Shown piece after piece: positions 16,622 to 25,271 of a DNA stretch of 32,506 nt (positions are counted from its first letter, which is position 1; every line of letters begins with the position of its first letter). Location of the stretch: contig JANQEL010000012.1 in NCBI GenBank assembly GCA_028278345.1, positions 1-32,506 on the forward strand, in the 5' to 3' direction. Source of the DNA: Myxococcota bacterium. GTDB taxonomy: Bacteria > Myxococcota_A > UBA9160 > UBA4427. A program made the position numbers and the translations under genes. The notes below the pieces were generated by a model. The model was not told the origin of the DNA. It did no database searches and worked only from the letters and a program-made list of their open reading frames with translations.

Positions 16622-19037
16622 TCTCGCGCCGTCGATGTCTCGTCGCCAACGTGACGAGCGCCGGCGCCACCAGGATGTCGGCAAGGAAGGCCAGGATGAT
16701 CGCGAGCGCGGTGACCGCACCGAAGAGCTGAAGCGTCGGCATGCTGGCGAGCAGGAAGGTGCCGAAGCCGAGGGACAAGACGATCGAGGTCGTGAGCAGC
16801 GCCTGCCCGGTCGTCTCGAGGGTGCGTCGCACACTCCCCCGCGCATCCCCCGTGCGATCGAACTCGCGGTAGAAGTTGTGCAGGAAGTGGATGGTGTCGT
16901 CGACCGCCAGGCCGATCGCCACGCTTCCGGTCAGCATCGTGAAGATGTCGATGCGAATGCCGGTCCATCCCATCAGCCCGAGCACCACGATGATGGGCAT
17001 CAGGTTGGGCACCATGCTGACGAGGCCACCGCGCAGCGAGCCGATCATCAACATCATGATCGGCGTGATGGTGAGCAGGGCGACTGTATAGCTGCCCGTC
17101 ATGCCGTCCCGCGTTTCGAGCTGGCCCGCAATGATGATCGGCGCGGTTCCGGTCAGTGACACCTCTTCGTCCGGAAACCATTCATCGAGAAGAGCGTCGA
17201 GCCGGTCCAGCACCGGCGTGTACTCCTTCGGACTCGCCCACACGCTGCGAAGACTCAACCGCGCGAGGCGAAACTGGCTATCGACCATCTCTTCGAGGTC
17301 GTCGGAGCCACTCGCCTCGAACAGCAGGAGTTCCTGGGCGATCAGCTCCCGATCCCCGGGTGTCGCGTAGAACTCGGCCCGGTTCTCGTTGAGGGCCTGA
17401 TGGATCTCCTTCAACACCCCGTTCACGGAGGCCGTCTTGCGCACGAAGCCAGCGCCGCCCACTTCGACGGCCGCGGCTTCGAAGCCTTCGATGCGACGCT
17501 GCAGGTCGGGGTCGTGCAGCCCGTTCTCGCGCCCGCTGTCGAGCAGCACCTCGATCCCGATGCTGCCGCCCATGCGTCGATCGGCGATCTCCGTATCCAG
17601 ATGGATCGGGTCATCCAGCGGGAACCACTCCATCGCGTTGAACTCGTATTCGAGTTGGGTGGCCCCGTAGAGTCCGAGCGCGACCAGACAACCCGTGGTG
17701 GCGACGACGCTCCGGGGATGACGCACGGAGAAATCACCTGCGGTCACCACCGCTCTCCCGACCGGACTGAGCGACCGCTCACCGGGCCGGGGCTTGCGGC
17801 GCAGCGGAACGACGGAGAGCAGCGCGGGCAACAGTACGAGCGCGTAGAACCACGCGAACGCGATCCCGAGCGGGGCCAGGACCCCGAGATCCTGGATCGG
17901 CGCGAGTTCGGCCACCTGAAACGATCCGAGGCCAACGGCGGTCGTGAGACACGCCATCGTGATCGGCGAGCCCCCGTGCCCGAGCGCCTTGCGCAATGCC
18001 GCCGTGCGCTCCTCACCCGCGTCATAGCGCTGGAAGAACAACACCAGTATGTGGATCGACGCGCTCGCGCCCACGGCCATCAAGAAGCTCGGCAGGATCT
18101 GGGCCGTCATGTTAACCGGGGTCCCGCGCCACCCGATGAAACCGAAGGTGCCGATCAATGCCGAGCTCACCACCACGAGCGGCAACAGGACACCCGATGC
18201 GCGGCGGAAGAGGGCCACGAGGACCACCACCATCGAACCGGAGGAGAACACCAGGAAGACGCCGAAGTTCTCCCCGATGTCCTGAACGATGCGGGTGTTG
18301 GTGACGGGAAGCCCGGCGACGTGAAAGCGCTCGGCGGGGCCGCTCCAATCGGCGATGGCGGCTTCGACCGCCCGGATGACCTCGATCTCTTCGGGCGTCG
18401 AGATCAGCCGCGGCGATTCTGCGCCGTCCAGCGGCGACTCCGGCGGATCATCGAAGGCCAGGGGATCGAAACCGCTCGCGACGTCCCGGACCAGTTCCAG
18501 CACGATCGCGGTGTAGTTCCCATCGTCGTCCACGAAGGTGCGCCGGTAGAACTCCGTCGCACGCACTCGCGCTTCGAGGGCCCGGAGGTCGGCGTCGCTA
18601 TCGGGCCATTCTTCGAGCAGATCCTCGACGATGAGCTCGTCGGCCTCGCCTCGCGTCGAGCGAACGTTGATGAGGCTCGTGATCTCCTCGACGTAGGGGA
18701 CCCGCTCCTCGAGCCCCTCGTGGAGTTCGCGCAGGGCCACGAGGAATTCGCGATCGAACACCTCGGCGGTCTCGATCGTGATGACGACGAAACCGTCGCT
18801 CCCGAATTGCTCCTTGAAGTCGGTGTACGCGGCTCGAACCGGATGATCGGGGAAGAGCGACTCCTCGGGACTCGTACTGAAGACGATCGAGGGAATGGGC
18901 GCGACACCCGCCGCCACCCATGCGAGACACAGGCCGATCACCCAGCCGGGGCGGCGTGCCACCCACGTCGCAAGGCGCTCGAACTGCAGATCCGCGTGGG
19001 TTCGGAGCGCAGCAACTCGATTCGGTCGGCTAGGCAT
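16608..19037 (-). CDS. MMPL/RND-superfamily exporter
   Basis: 809 residues from MPSRPNRVAALRTH; no clear ribosome site is seen, so the exact start is tentative. There are 12 predicted membrane segments in two repeats, each with a first helix, a long periplasmic loop (about 60-230 and 410-590) and five more helices. The second repeat carries GLAVDDTIHFLHNF with the Asp pair expected for proton relay; the matching block of the first repeat reads AVGASASIHILVLFF and has no acidic residue. Members of this group (MmpL, HpnN) export lipids or hydrophobic molecules across the inner membrane. No membrane-fusion or outer-membrane partner is adjacent, which fits the MMPL type. It is divergent from a trans-enoyl-reductase-like gene, suggesting a lipid product. 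Confidence 0.92.
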   Translation of the reverse strand: MPSRPNRVAALRTHADLQFERLATWVARRPGWVIGLCLAWVAAGVAPIPSIVFSTSPEESLFPDHPVRAAYTDFKEQFGSDGFVVITIETAEVFDREFLVALRELHEGLEERVPYVEEITSLINVRSTRGEADELIVEDLLEEWPDSDADLRALEARVRATEFYRRTFVDDDGNYTAIVLELVRDVASGFDPLAFDDPPESPLDGAESPRLISTPEEIEVIRAVEAAIADWSGPAERFHVAGLPVTNTRIVQDIGENFGVFLVFSSGSMVVVLVALFRRASGVLLPLVVVSSALIGTFGFIGWRGTPVNMTAQILPSFLMAVGASASIHILVLFFQRYDAGEERTAALRKALGHGGSPITMACLTTAVGLGSFQVAELAPIQDLGVLAPLGIAFAWFYALVLLPALLSVVPLRRKPRPGERSLSPVGRAVVTAGDFSVRHPRSVVATTGCLVALGLYGATQLEYEFNAMEWFPLDDPIHLDTEIADRRMGGSIGIEVLLDSGRENGLHDPDLQRRIEGFEAAAVEVGGAGFVRKTASVNGVLKEIHQALNENRAEFYATPGDRELIAQELLLFEASGSDDLEEMVDSQFRLARLSLRSVWASPKEYTPVLDRLDALLDEWFPDEEVSLTGTAPIIIAGQLETRDGMTGSYTVALLTITPIMMLMIGSLRGGLVSMVPNLMPIIVVLGLMGWTGIRIDIFTMLTGSVAIGLAVDDTIHFLHNFYREFDRTGDARGSVRRTLETTGQALLTTSIVLSLGFGTFLLASMPTLQLFGAVTALAIILAFLADILVAPALVTLATRHRRREITPP

Positions 19038-19099
19038 CGTGGGAAATGAGCCGGCTTCCTCTCGGCATCCAGAATGGATGACCGCAGGGGCAGCGCGAG

Positions 19100-19114
19100 G
19101 TGTAACATCGTGTA
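19100..19114. repeat. Direct repeat GTGTA, ten bases apart, in the RND/reductase divergent promoter region
   Basis: GTGTA occurs at 19100-19104 and 19110-19114, exactly one helical turn apart, inside the 147-bp region between two divergent genes. Such spacing is typical of regulator half-sites on one DNA face. Only two short copies are present, so chance is possible. Confidence 0.25.
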
Positions 19115-19184
19115 TCGGCGGCCGGCAACGCCGCTCCACCGTTTTCGAGTATCGAGAGACGCGCCCAACGACAGGATTTCGAGA

Positions 19185-20453
19185 GTGACGACCCCCGATC
19201 GCGAGTTCCACATCGTCCTACAGGGCGCAACCGGGTTCACGGGCCGCCTGACCGCGGAATTCCTCGCCCGCCGTTACGGCACCGGCGGAGCGATCCGCTG
19301 GGCCCTCGCCGGACGCAACCGCGAGAAGCTCGAGGGGGTTCGAGATGAGGTCGCCCGAGAAGGGGGCTTCGAAGCGGCGAGCCTGCCGACGATCGTCGCC
19401 GATGCGTCATCGCGCGAGGAAATGGGCGCCCTCGCAGCCCGCGCCCGCGTCGTCTGCACCACCGTGGGCCCCTACGCGAAGTACGGCACGCCCCTGGTCG
19501 AAGCCTGCGTTGAAAACGCGACACATTACTGCGATCTCACGGGCGAGATCCAGTGGATGCGTAAGATGATCGACGCCCACCACGATGCGGCTCGCGACAG
19601 TGGTGCTCGCATCGTCTTCACCTGCGGCTTCGATTGCATCCCCGCCGATCTCGGCGTGCACTTCGTGCAACGCGAGATGAAGGCGCGCCACGGTGTCTCC
19701 GCCTCCCGGGTGAAGATGCGCGTGAAGGACTTCAAGGGCGGCGCGAGTGGCGGAACGATCGCGAGCATGATCAACATGCTCGACGAGGCAAGCGAAGATC
19801 GCGATCTGCTTCGCGTCGTGCAGCACCCCTACTCCCTCAACCCGAAGGCCGACCGCACCGGCCCCGACCGTCCCGAACCCACCGGGCCGGCACACGATCC
19901 GGATTTCGACGAATGGACGGCTCCCTTCGTGATGGGTGGGATCGACACGAAGGTCGTGCGCCGCACGAACGCGCTGAGCGATTACGCGTACGGCCGCGAC
20001 TTCCGCTACGACGAAGCGATGCTGATGGGCGCGGGCCCGCGCGGTTTCGCAGCGGCCAGCGCAACGGCGGTGGGCCTCGGCGCGGGCATGGCCGCCATGG
20101 TCGTCGGACCGATCCGCCGCGCGGTGGCGAAGCGGCTGCCCGCACCCGGGGAAGGCCCATCGAAGGAGACCCGCGAGAGCGGCTACTTCGAAATCCTCTT
20201 CCACGCCGAACACCCCGAGGATCGCGCCCTCGACCTGCGGGCCCGGGTGCGCGGTGATCGCGACCCCGGCTATGGATCCACCTCGAAGATGCTCGGGGAG
20301 AGTGCCGTGTGTCTCGCGTTGGACGATCTGGCGAGCGAAGGCGGGACCCTCACCCCGGCGGTGGCCATGGGCGACCTGCTCCTCGAACGCCTGCAGAAGA
20401 ACGCGGGGGTGAGCTTCGAGATCATCGGCCGCGAAGCCGACGAACGGGCTTGA
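19185..20453 (+). CDS. Saccharopine-dehydrogenase-like / trans-acting enoyl reductase family protein
   Basis: 422 residues from GTG (then TTPDREFHIVLQG), with CAGGA eight bases upstream; longer in-frame sequence upstream lies in the divergent promoter. The Rossmann motif GATGFTG is at about 13-19, followed by LAGRNREKLEGVRDE. Blocks VVCTTVGPYAKYG, THYCDLTGE and FTCGFDCIPADLG are the standard order of this family. The length equals the mycobacterial trans-acting enoyl reductase (about 418 residues), which reduces double bonds made by polyketide synthases in phthiocerol lipids. No polyketide synthase is in this window. First gene of a three-gene operon, 10 nt before the MFS gene. Confidence 0.9.
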   Translation: MTTPDREFHIVLQGATGFTGRLTAEFLARRYGTGGAIRWALAGRNREKLEGVRDEVAREGGFEAASLPTIVADASSREEMGALAARARVVCTTVGPYAKYGTPLVEACVENATHYCDLTGEIQWMRKMIDAHHDAARDSGARIVFTCGFDCIPADLGVHFVQREMKARHGVSASRVKMRVKDFKGGASGGTIASMINMLDEASEDRDLLRVVQHPYSLNPKADRTGPDRPEPTGPAHDPDFDEWTAPFVMGGIDTKVVRRTNALSDYAYGRDFRYDEAMLMGAGPRGFAAASATAVGLGAGMAAMVVGPIRRAVAKRLPAPGEGPSKETRESGYFEILFHAEHPEDRALDLRARVRGDRDPGYGSTSKMLGESAVCLALDDLASEGGTLTPAVAMGDLLLERLQKNAGVSFEIIGREADERA

Positions 20454-20463
20454 ACGAAGCCCG
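20445..20463 (+). other. Stem-loop spanning the stop codon and touching the next GTG start
   Basis: CGGGCTT (20445-20451) pairs with AAGCCCG (20457-20463) around a 5-nt loop. The stop TGA of the reductase gene (20451-20453) is in the left arm and loop, and the GTG of the MFS gene begins at 20464. A ribosome ending the first gene would melt the stem, so it could couple translation of the two genes. No T-run follows, so it is not an intrinsic terminator. Confidence 0.5.
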
Positions 20464-21789
20464 GTGAGCGAATCCGTACCGACCTCTTCCCCGTCGCCCG
20501 ACGGGGCAGGCGACCGCGACCGGGAGAAGGCGGGCCGTCCGTGGTGGCTGCTCCCCATCTTCGGCCCGATACCGGATCTCGAGCGCCGCCACTTCAATCT
20601 CCTCGGCGCCGTCGCCCTCGCCCTCCTCTTCGAGGAGTACGACATGGCGATGTTGACCGCTGCGCTTCCCCAGATCGCATCCTCCCTCGACATGAAGGAA
20701 ACCGACTTCGGTTTCTATCTCGGTTGGATTCGACTCGGGGCGATCCCCGCGGTGCTCTTCATCCCCTACGCCGATCGCGTGGGGCGTCGCCGGGTCTTTC
20801 TCTTGACGCTGGTCGGCACCGCTCTCGCCACGGTCTTCACCGGCTTCTCCCAGACACCGGTGCAGTTCACGATCTGTCAGATGGTGGCGCGCGCGTTCTT
20901 CGTCACGGGCTCTGCGATTTCGTTCGTCTACATCGCCGAGGAGTTTCCCGCCGAACATCGGGGTTGGGGGGTCGGTATGTTGGGCGCGCTCTCCGCCTCG
21001 GGGCACGGCCTCGCGATGGGACTCTTCTCGCAGATCGACCGCCTGCCCTACGGCTGGCGAACACTCTATGTGATCGGCGTGATTCCGATCCTGCTGCTTC
21101 CCTTCTTTCGCCGGCGCCTGCCCGAAACCGAACGCTTCACGAAACACGACGCGGCGCGCAGCGACGACACGGCGGGCTACTCCCTGCGCCCGATGCTCGA
21201 CATGCTCCGACAGACGCCGGCCCGCGCCATCGGGATCGCGACCGCCGGCTTCCTCCCCGCCATCGGGTTGGTCGGCGCGTTCCAGTTCACCGGCTACTTC
21301 ACGCAGACGGTGCACGGCTGGTCGCCCGGCCAGTACGCCGCCATGGTCTTCTTCGGTGGTGCGGTGGGGATCGCGGGGAACATCGTGGCCGGACATCTCT
21401 CGGATCGCTTCGGGCGACGCGCCGTGGGGATCGGGCTGCTCGGTTCATTTCCCTTTTGGGTCGCCCTCTTCTACAACGGCCCGGGCTGGAGCGTTCCCTT
21501 CGGCTGGATCGGCTTCCTCTTCACCTCCCAGGGCGGGCGCGTGATCATGCGCGCCCTGGCGACGGAGCTCTTTCCGACGGAGCAACGCGCTTCGGCGTCG
21601 GGCATCTGGGCGATTCTCGATGCGACGGGGGCGGCGCTCGGCTTGTTCCTGCTCTACATCGGCACATCGACCGAGGGGGACTTCGTCTTCTTCACCACGG
21701 CGCTGAGCATCACGAGTCTCGTGGGCGGCTGCGTGCTGTTCTTCTTCCCCGAAACGAACCAACGCGAGTTGGAGTCGATTTCCCATTGA
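20464..21789 (+). CDS. Major facilitator superfamily (MFS) transporter, sugar/metabolite-symporter type
   Basis: 441 residues from GTG, 10 nt after the reductase stop; no strong ribosome site, so coupling by the overlapping hairpin is plausible. A soluble N-terminal segment of about 40 residues precedes 12 membrane helices. The loop 2-3 motif is DRVGRRR (about residues 102-108) and the loop 8-9 copy is SDRFGRRAV. ALLFEEYDMAMLTAALP in helix 1 carries the acidic pair seen in metabolite:proton symporters. It could import or export an organic acid or sugar-like compound; direction and substrate are unknown. Central gene of the operon with the reductase and the exported protein. Confidence 0.9.
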   Translation: MSESVPTSSPSPDGAGDRDREKAGRPWWLLPIFGPIPDLERRHFNLLGAVALALLFEEYDMAMLTAALPQIASSLDMKETDFGFYLGWIRLGAIPAVLFIPYADRVGRRRVFLLTLVGTALATVFTGFSQTPVQFTICQMVARAFFVTGSAISFVYIAEEFPAEHRGWGVGMLGALSASGHGLAMGLFSQIDRLPYGWRTLYVIGVIPILLLPFFRRRLPETERFTKHDAARSDDTAGYSLRPMLDMLRQTPARAIGIATAGFLPAIGLVGAFQFTGYFTQTVHGWSPGQYAAMVFFGGAVGIAGNIVAGHLSDRFGRRAVGIGLLGSFPFWVALFYNGPGWSVPFGWIGFLFTSQGGRVIMRALATELFPTEQRASASGIWAILDATGAALGLFLLYIGTSTEGDFVFFTTALSITSLVGGCVLFFFPETNQRELESISH

Positions 21790-21814
21790 CGCAAGTTCGT
21801 GTTCGGGAGGGGCG

Positions 21815-23452
21815 ATGACGCGAAACGGTTCAGCCGACGGACGCGCGCGATGGATGCTACTGACCGCGCTTGCCGCGAATCTCGCCTGTACGCCCCAGGC
21901 GACCTCACCGGACGAACACGCGGCGTTCTGCGAGACCCTCGTGAGCGTCAATACCGGCGCAATCGACACCACGGGGCTCAAGGAACTGGCGGGTCACGCC
22001 CTCGTGCTGGGCACCCTGCTCGAAGTCGCACCCGACGAGATCCACGACGACATGACGCAGTTCCACAGCGCCTTCCAGTCGTGGGCCGAGGCCATCTCGG
22101 GCGAGCGCGAGATGCTCGACACCTTCGGCGAGCTCACCGACCCGTCTCTGCCGAGCGCCCAGGGACGCATCGGCGACTACATCGCCGAGCACTGCGGCCT
22201 GCGCCTGGGGGATGGGGAGTACAAGTCGGCACCGCGACCGACCGCCCAGGATATCTGCCCGGGTTGGCCGCGCATCGGGAGCCCACTCACCTTCAACAAC
22301 TTCCCGAACCTGCCCGACATCTCCGGGGCGAACTACTTCGCCAACGAGTACTTCATCTCCGGCCTCGGTCTCTCGCCCGGGAACTCCTTCGCGGTCGAGC
22401 GCGGCGGATGGGTCGTGTTGCGCGGGCAGTATCCCCGGGCGCGCTACTTCGCGTACCACCCGAACGACATGGATCTCAACAACCTCCAGACCCTGCGCGA
22501 CGTCGACCTCGACCCCGACGAAGGCTCGCAGAACCCCTGGCGCGAAGAGCCCGCGCCCGGAAAGAAGCACTACTACACCGCGAAGCTCGTCTTCGATGCC
22601 CCGCCCGCGAATCCCGAGCCGAACACCAGCTACGTCGGGCTTCGCAAGGATGGCGAGACCGAGAACCGCTACGTGAACAACATGCTCCGGCTCTACGCGA
22701 GCGATCTCGGCGATGGCGCGAACTCGGGCGGTGTGCCGCTGCCCGAGGTCACGATCCATGACGCCGACGGCGAGGTCACGCATCACTTCGAGGAGTGCGA
22801 CCTCTACGCCCCGGGCCACCCCGTGCTGAAGACCGAGATGAAGTTCCCCGCCCTTCCGATCGCCGATCATCGCGCGACCAACCCACCCTATTGGAGCTCT
22901 TCGTCGAACTTCGAAGCCCCCTCGGACACGATGGCGAACGCCGACGTGCAGTACCTCGCAACGGTCTACTCGCGTCGCTTCGGCGACATCTTCGCGGTGC
23001 GCGCGAAGTTCCTGACGGCTCCGAACACCCGCGAGGGCGAGCCCCACAGCGCGCCCGGCAAGGACGTTCGCCTCTATACGCTCTGCACCTACAACATCTG
23101 GGCCGGCAGCGCGATCGACTGCATGCTCGAGAACGAGATGCGGGTCGACGACGAGGGCTACTACACGCTCATCGTCTCCGACGCGGAACACCGGCCCGGC
23201 AACCTCGAAGCCGAAGGGGCCACCTGGATCGATGCGGGCCCCTATCTCGACGGCCAACTCAGCTGGCGCCTGCTCTACCGCGAGGTCCCGATCATCCAGC
23301 AGCTGGCGCGCGGCGTCCTGGGCCAGGCCATCAGCAAAGAGGCCCGGCCCTACGTCCCCGTCGCCATCCCCTGCACGAGGGCGATCTTCGAGCGCGGTGG
23401 TTGGCAAGCCTGCGAAGAAGCGAACGAAGCGGCGCTGGCCGCCGCGAACTAG
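21815..23452 (+). CDS. Exported protein of unknown function, possible lipoprotein
   Basis: 545 residues, ATG with GGGAGGGG upstream, 25 nt after the MFS gene. A signal-like segment (13-25) ends LAANLACTP; Cys25 could be lipidated but the -3 residue is Asn, so the lipobox is imperfect. Residues 33-130 form a helical domain with Cys39 and Cys127. From about 160 onward the protein looks like beta-sandwich: GGWVVLRGQYPRARYFAYH, LRDVDLDPDEGSQNPW, KHYYTAKLVFDA, GGVPLPEVTIHD. From memory this middle pattern recurs in other uncharacterised secreted bacterial proteins, but I cannot name a family. The context suggests a substrate-binding or lipid-handling partner of the reductase and transporter. Confidence 0.8.
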   Translation: MTRNGSADGRARWMLLTALAANLACTPQATSPDEHAAFCETLVSVNTGAIDTTGLKELAGHALVLGTLLEVAPDEIHDDMTQFHSAFQSWAEAISGEREMLDTFGELTDPSLPSAQGRIGDYIAEHCGLRLGDGEYKSAPRPTAQDICPGWPRIGSPLTFNNFPNLPDISGANYFANEYFISGLGLSPGNSFAVERGGWVVLRGQYPRARYFAYHPNDMDLNNLQTLRDVDLDPDEGSQNPWREEPAPGKKHYYTAKLVFDAPPANPEPNTSYVGLRKDGETENRYVNNMLRLYASDLGDGANSGGVPLPEVTIHDADGEVTHHFEECDLYAPGHPVLKTEMKFPALPIADHRATNPPYWSSSSNFEAPSDTMANADVQYLATVYSRRFGDIFAVRAKFLTAPNTREGEPHSAPGKDVRLYTLCTYNIWAGSAIDCMLENEMRVDDEGYYTLIVSDAEHRPGNLEAEGATWIDAGPYLDGQLSWRLLYREVPIIQQLARGVLGQAISKEARPYVPVAIPCTRAIFERGGWQACEEANEAALAAAN

Positions 23453-24763
23453 CTAGTAGTCCGCGACATCCTGTTCCAGTACGTGCGCAAAGCGTTCGCG
23501 CGCTGCCGCGCGCCGCGTCGGAATGTGGGCCGACGGGTAGAGCCCGTCGACCGGCTTGTAATCCCGCAGCACCTGCTTGGCGATCGTCACCTTGTGCACT
23601 TCGGTCGGTCCGTCGGCGATGCCCATGACCTGGGCGCCCACCATCATCGACGAGAAGGGCATCTCGTTCGAGATCCCGAGCGCGCCGTGGATCTGCATCG
23701 CTCGCTGGGCGACGTCGTGATAGACCTTCGGCATCGCGACCTTGATCGCCGCGATGTCCTTTCGCGTCTTACGGTAGTCGTTGTATTTGTCGATCAGCCA
23801 GGCGGTCCGCAGCACGAGCAGGCGGAACTGCTCGATCTCGATGTAGCTGTCGGCGATCTTGTCCTGCACGAGTTGGTAATCCGCCAGGCGCCCGTCGCGG
23901 GTGCTCCGTGACAGCGCGCGCTCGCACATCATGTCGAAGCAGCGCTTCAACTGGCCGACGGTGCGCATGGCGTGGTGGATGCGACCACCGCCCAGGCGCG
24001 TCTGCGCGATCACGAAGGCGGAACCGGGCGCGCCGAGCATGTGGTCGTCGGAGACGCGCACGTCCTCGTAGCGGACATAGGCATGGCTCGCGTGGGCCAG
24101 GGCTTCGGCTTCCGATTCGGTCCCGATCCCCACGTTGCGCACGATGTTCACCCCCGGCGTCTCGCGGGGCACGATCAACATGCTCATGCCCTCGTAGGGC
24201 GACACGTCGGGGTCGGTCACAGCCATCACGATCAGGAACGACGACCAGCGCGCATTCGAGGAGAACCACTTCTCCCCGTTGATCACCCAGTCGTCGCCAT
24301 CCTTCACGGCACGCGTGGTGAAGAGCGTGGGATCCGCGCCGGCGTGGGGTTCGGTCATCGAGTAACAGGAGGAGATATCACCATCCAACAGCGGCTTCAG
24401 GTACTTCGCCTTCTGCTCTTCGCTGCCGTAGTGGGCGAGGATCTCGGCGTTGCCGCTATCGGGCGCCTGACAGCCGAAGACCGAAGGCGCAAAGCTCGAT
24501 CGCCCGAGGATCTCGTTCATCAGGCCGAGCTTGAGCTGCCCATAACCGGGCCCGCCCAATTCCGGCCCCAGGTGGCAGGCCCAGAGCCCGCGCTCCTTGA
24601 CCTGCTCCTGCAGCGGGCGCACGACGGACATCATCTTCTCGTCGCTCTTGTCGTAGGGCTCGTTGAAGACGAGATCGAGGGGCTCGACTTCGTCTCGGAC
24701 GAAGGCGTCCATCCAATCGAGTTCGCGTTGGAATTCGGGCTCGGTTTCGAAATTCCAGGCCAT
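23453..24763 (-). CDS. Acyl-CoA dehydrogenase (ACAD10/11-like branch)
   Basis: 436 residues from MAWNFETEPEF, with AAGGAGCCCCCC upstream fixing the start. FAD-binding block CYSMTEPHAGAD (133-144), substrate loop WVINGEKWFSSNA (159-171) and the C-terminal helical domain (MQIHGALGISNE, 356-367) are complete. The catalytic-base region reads ADGPTEVHKVTIAKQ (383-397): Asp384 stands where medium-chain enzymes have Glu in EG-T, as known for ACAD10/11-type proteins. The reaction is oxidation of an acyl-CoA to the enoyl-CoA with FAD. The substrate length or branching is unknown. Its stop codon abuts that of the exported protein with no gap. It lies 61 nt after a YaiI-family gene on the same strand. 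Confidence 0.95.
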   Translation of the reverse strand: MAWNFETEPEFQRELDWMDAFVRDEVEPLDLVFNEPYDKSDEKMMSVVRPLQEQVKERGLWACHLGPELGGPGYGQLKLGLMNEILGRSSFAPSVFGCQAPDSGNAEILAHYGSEEQKAKYLKPLLDGDISSCYSMTEPHAGADPTLFTTRAVKDGDDWVINGEKWFSSNARWSSFLIVMAVTDPDVSPYEGMSMLIVPRETPGVNIVRNVGIGTESEAEALAHASHAYVRYEDVRVSDDHMLGAPGSAFVIAQTRLGGGRIHHAMRTVGQLKRCFDMMCERALSRSTRDGRLADYQLVQDKIADSYIEIEQFRLLVLRTAWLIDKYNDYRKTRKDIAAIKVAMPKVYHDVAQRAMQIHGALGISNEMPFSSMMVGAQVMGIADGPTEVHKVTIAKQVLRDYKPVDGLYPSAHIPTRRAAARERFAHVLEQDVADY

Positions 24764-24824
24764 GGGGGGCTCCTTGCTCCAGGGGAGGTTCGTCAGTCGC
24801 GAAATGGGTTCAGCACGATAACAC

Positions 24825-25271
24825 TCAGCGCATCGCCTGCTGAACCATCTGATCGAGGCGCGAAGCGAAACGCGAGCGTTCGCGCGCAGAGAGCGGTGGC
24901 GGGCCGCCCGCCTGGGTACCGGCTTCGCGCAGCTCACTCTTCAGTTCGCGCATCGCGAGGGCTCCACCGATCATGTCTTCGTCGAATTCGCGGCCGTTGG
25001 TTCCGAGGGCCCTGGCGCCGGCTTCGAGACAGCGCGCTGCGAGGGGAATGTCGGCGGTGATGGCGATGTCGCCGGGGCGGACGTTCTCGGCGATCCAATC
25101 GTCGGCGACGTCGGGGCCCTGCTCCACCACCACCATCTCGACTGCGCCTCCCGCGGGCAACTGCATGCGCGAGTTGGCCACCAGGACGACGTGCAGCCCG
25201 TAGCGGGAAGCCACCTGGTACACCTCGTCCTTCACCGGACAGGCGTCCGCATCCACGAAGATCTCGATCAA
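24825..25271 (-). CDS. YaiI/YqxD family protein (UPF0178, DUF188)
   Basis: 148 residues from TTG (then IEIFVDADACPVK), with AAAGGAAAGGG five bases upstream. The N-terminal FVDADACPVK is the diagnostic block of the family; ADDWIAENVRPGDIAITADIPLA and ALGTNGREFDEDMI follow as expected. The fold is PIN-like with conserved Asp residues (FVDADA, TADIPL), which suggests metal-dependent nuclease ancestry, but no activity is established. It is divergent from the ATP-grasp gene and may be co-transcribed with the acyl-CoA dehydrogenase. Confidence 0.95.
   Translation of the reverse strand: MIEIFVDADACPVKDEVYQVASRYGLHVVLVANSRMQLPAGGAVEMVVVEQGPDVADDWIAENVRPGDIAITADIPLAARCLEAGARALGTNGREFDEDMIGGALAMRELKSELREAGTQAGGPPPLSARERSRFASRLDQMVQQAMR

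Noticed and set aside
16608..19037. Naming the exporter HpnN (hopanoid transporter)
   Set aside because: Size fits but no hopanoid genes are nearby and no HpnN-specific motif is known to me.
17400..19049. Plus-strand open frame of 549 codons across the RND gene
   Set aside because: Antisense shadow; repetitive charged residues and no domain.
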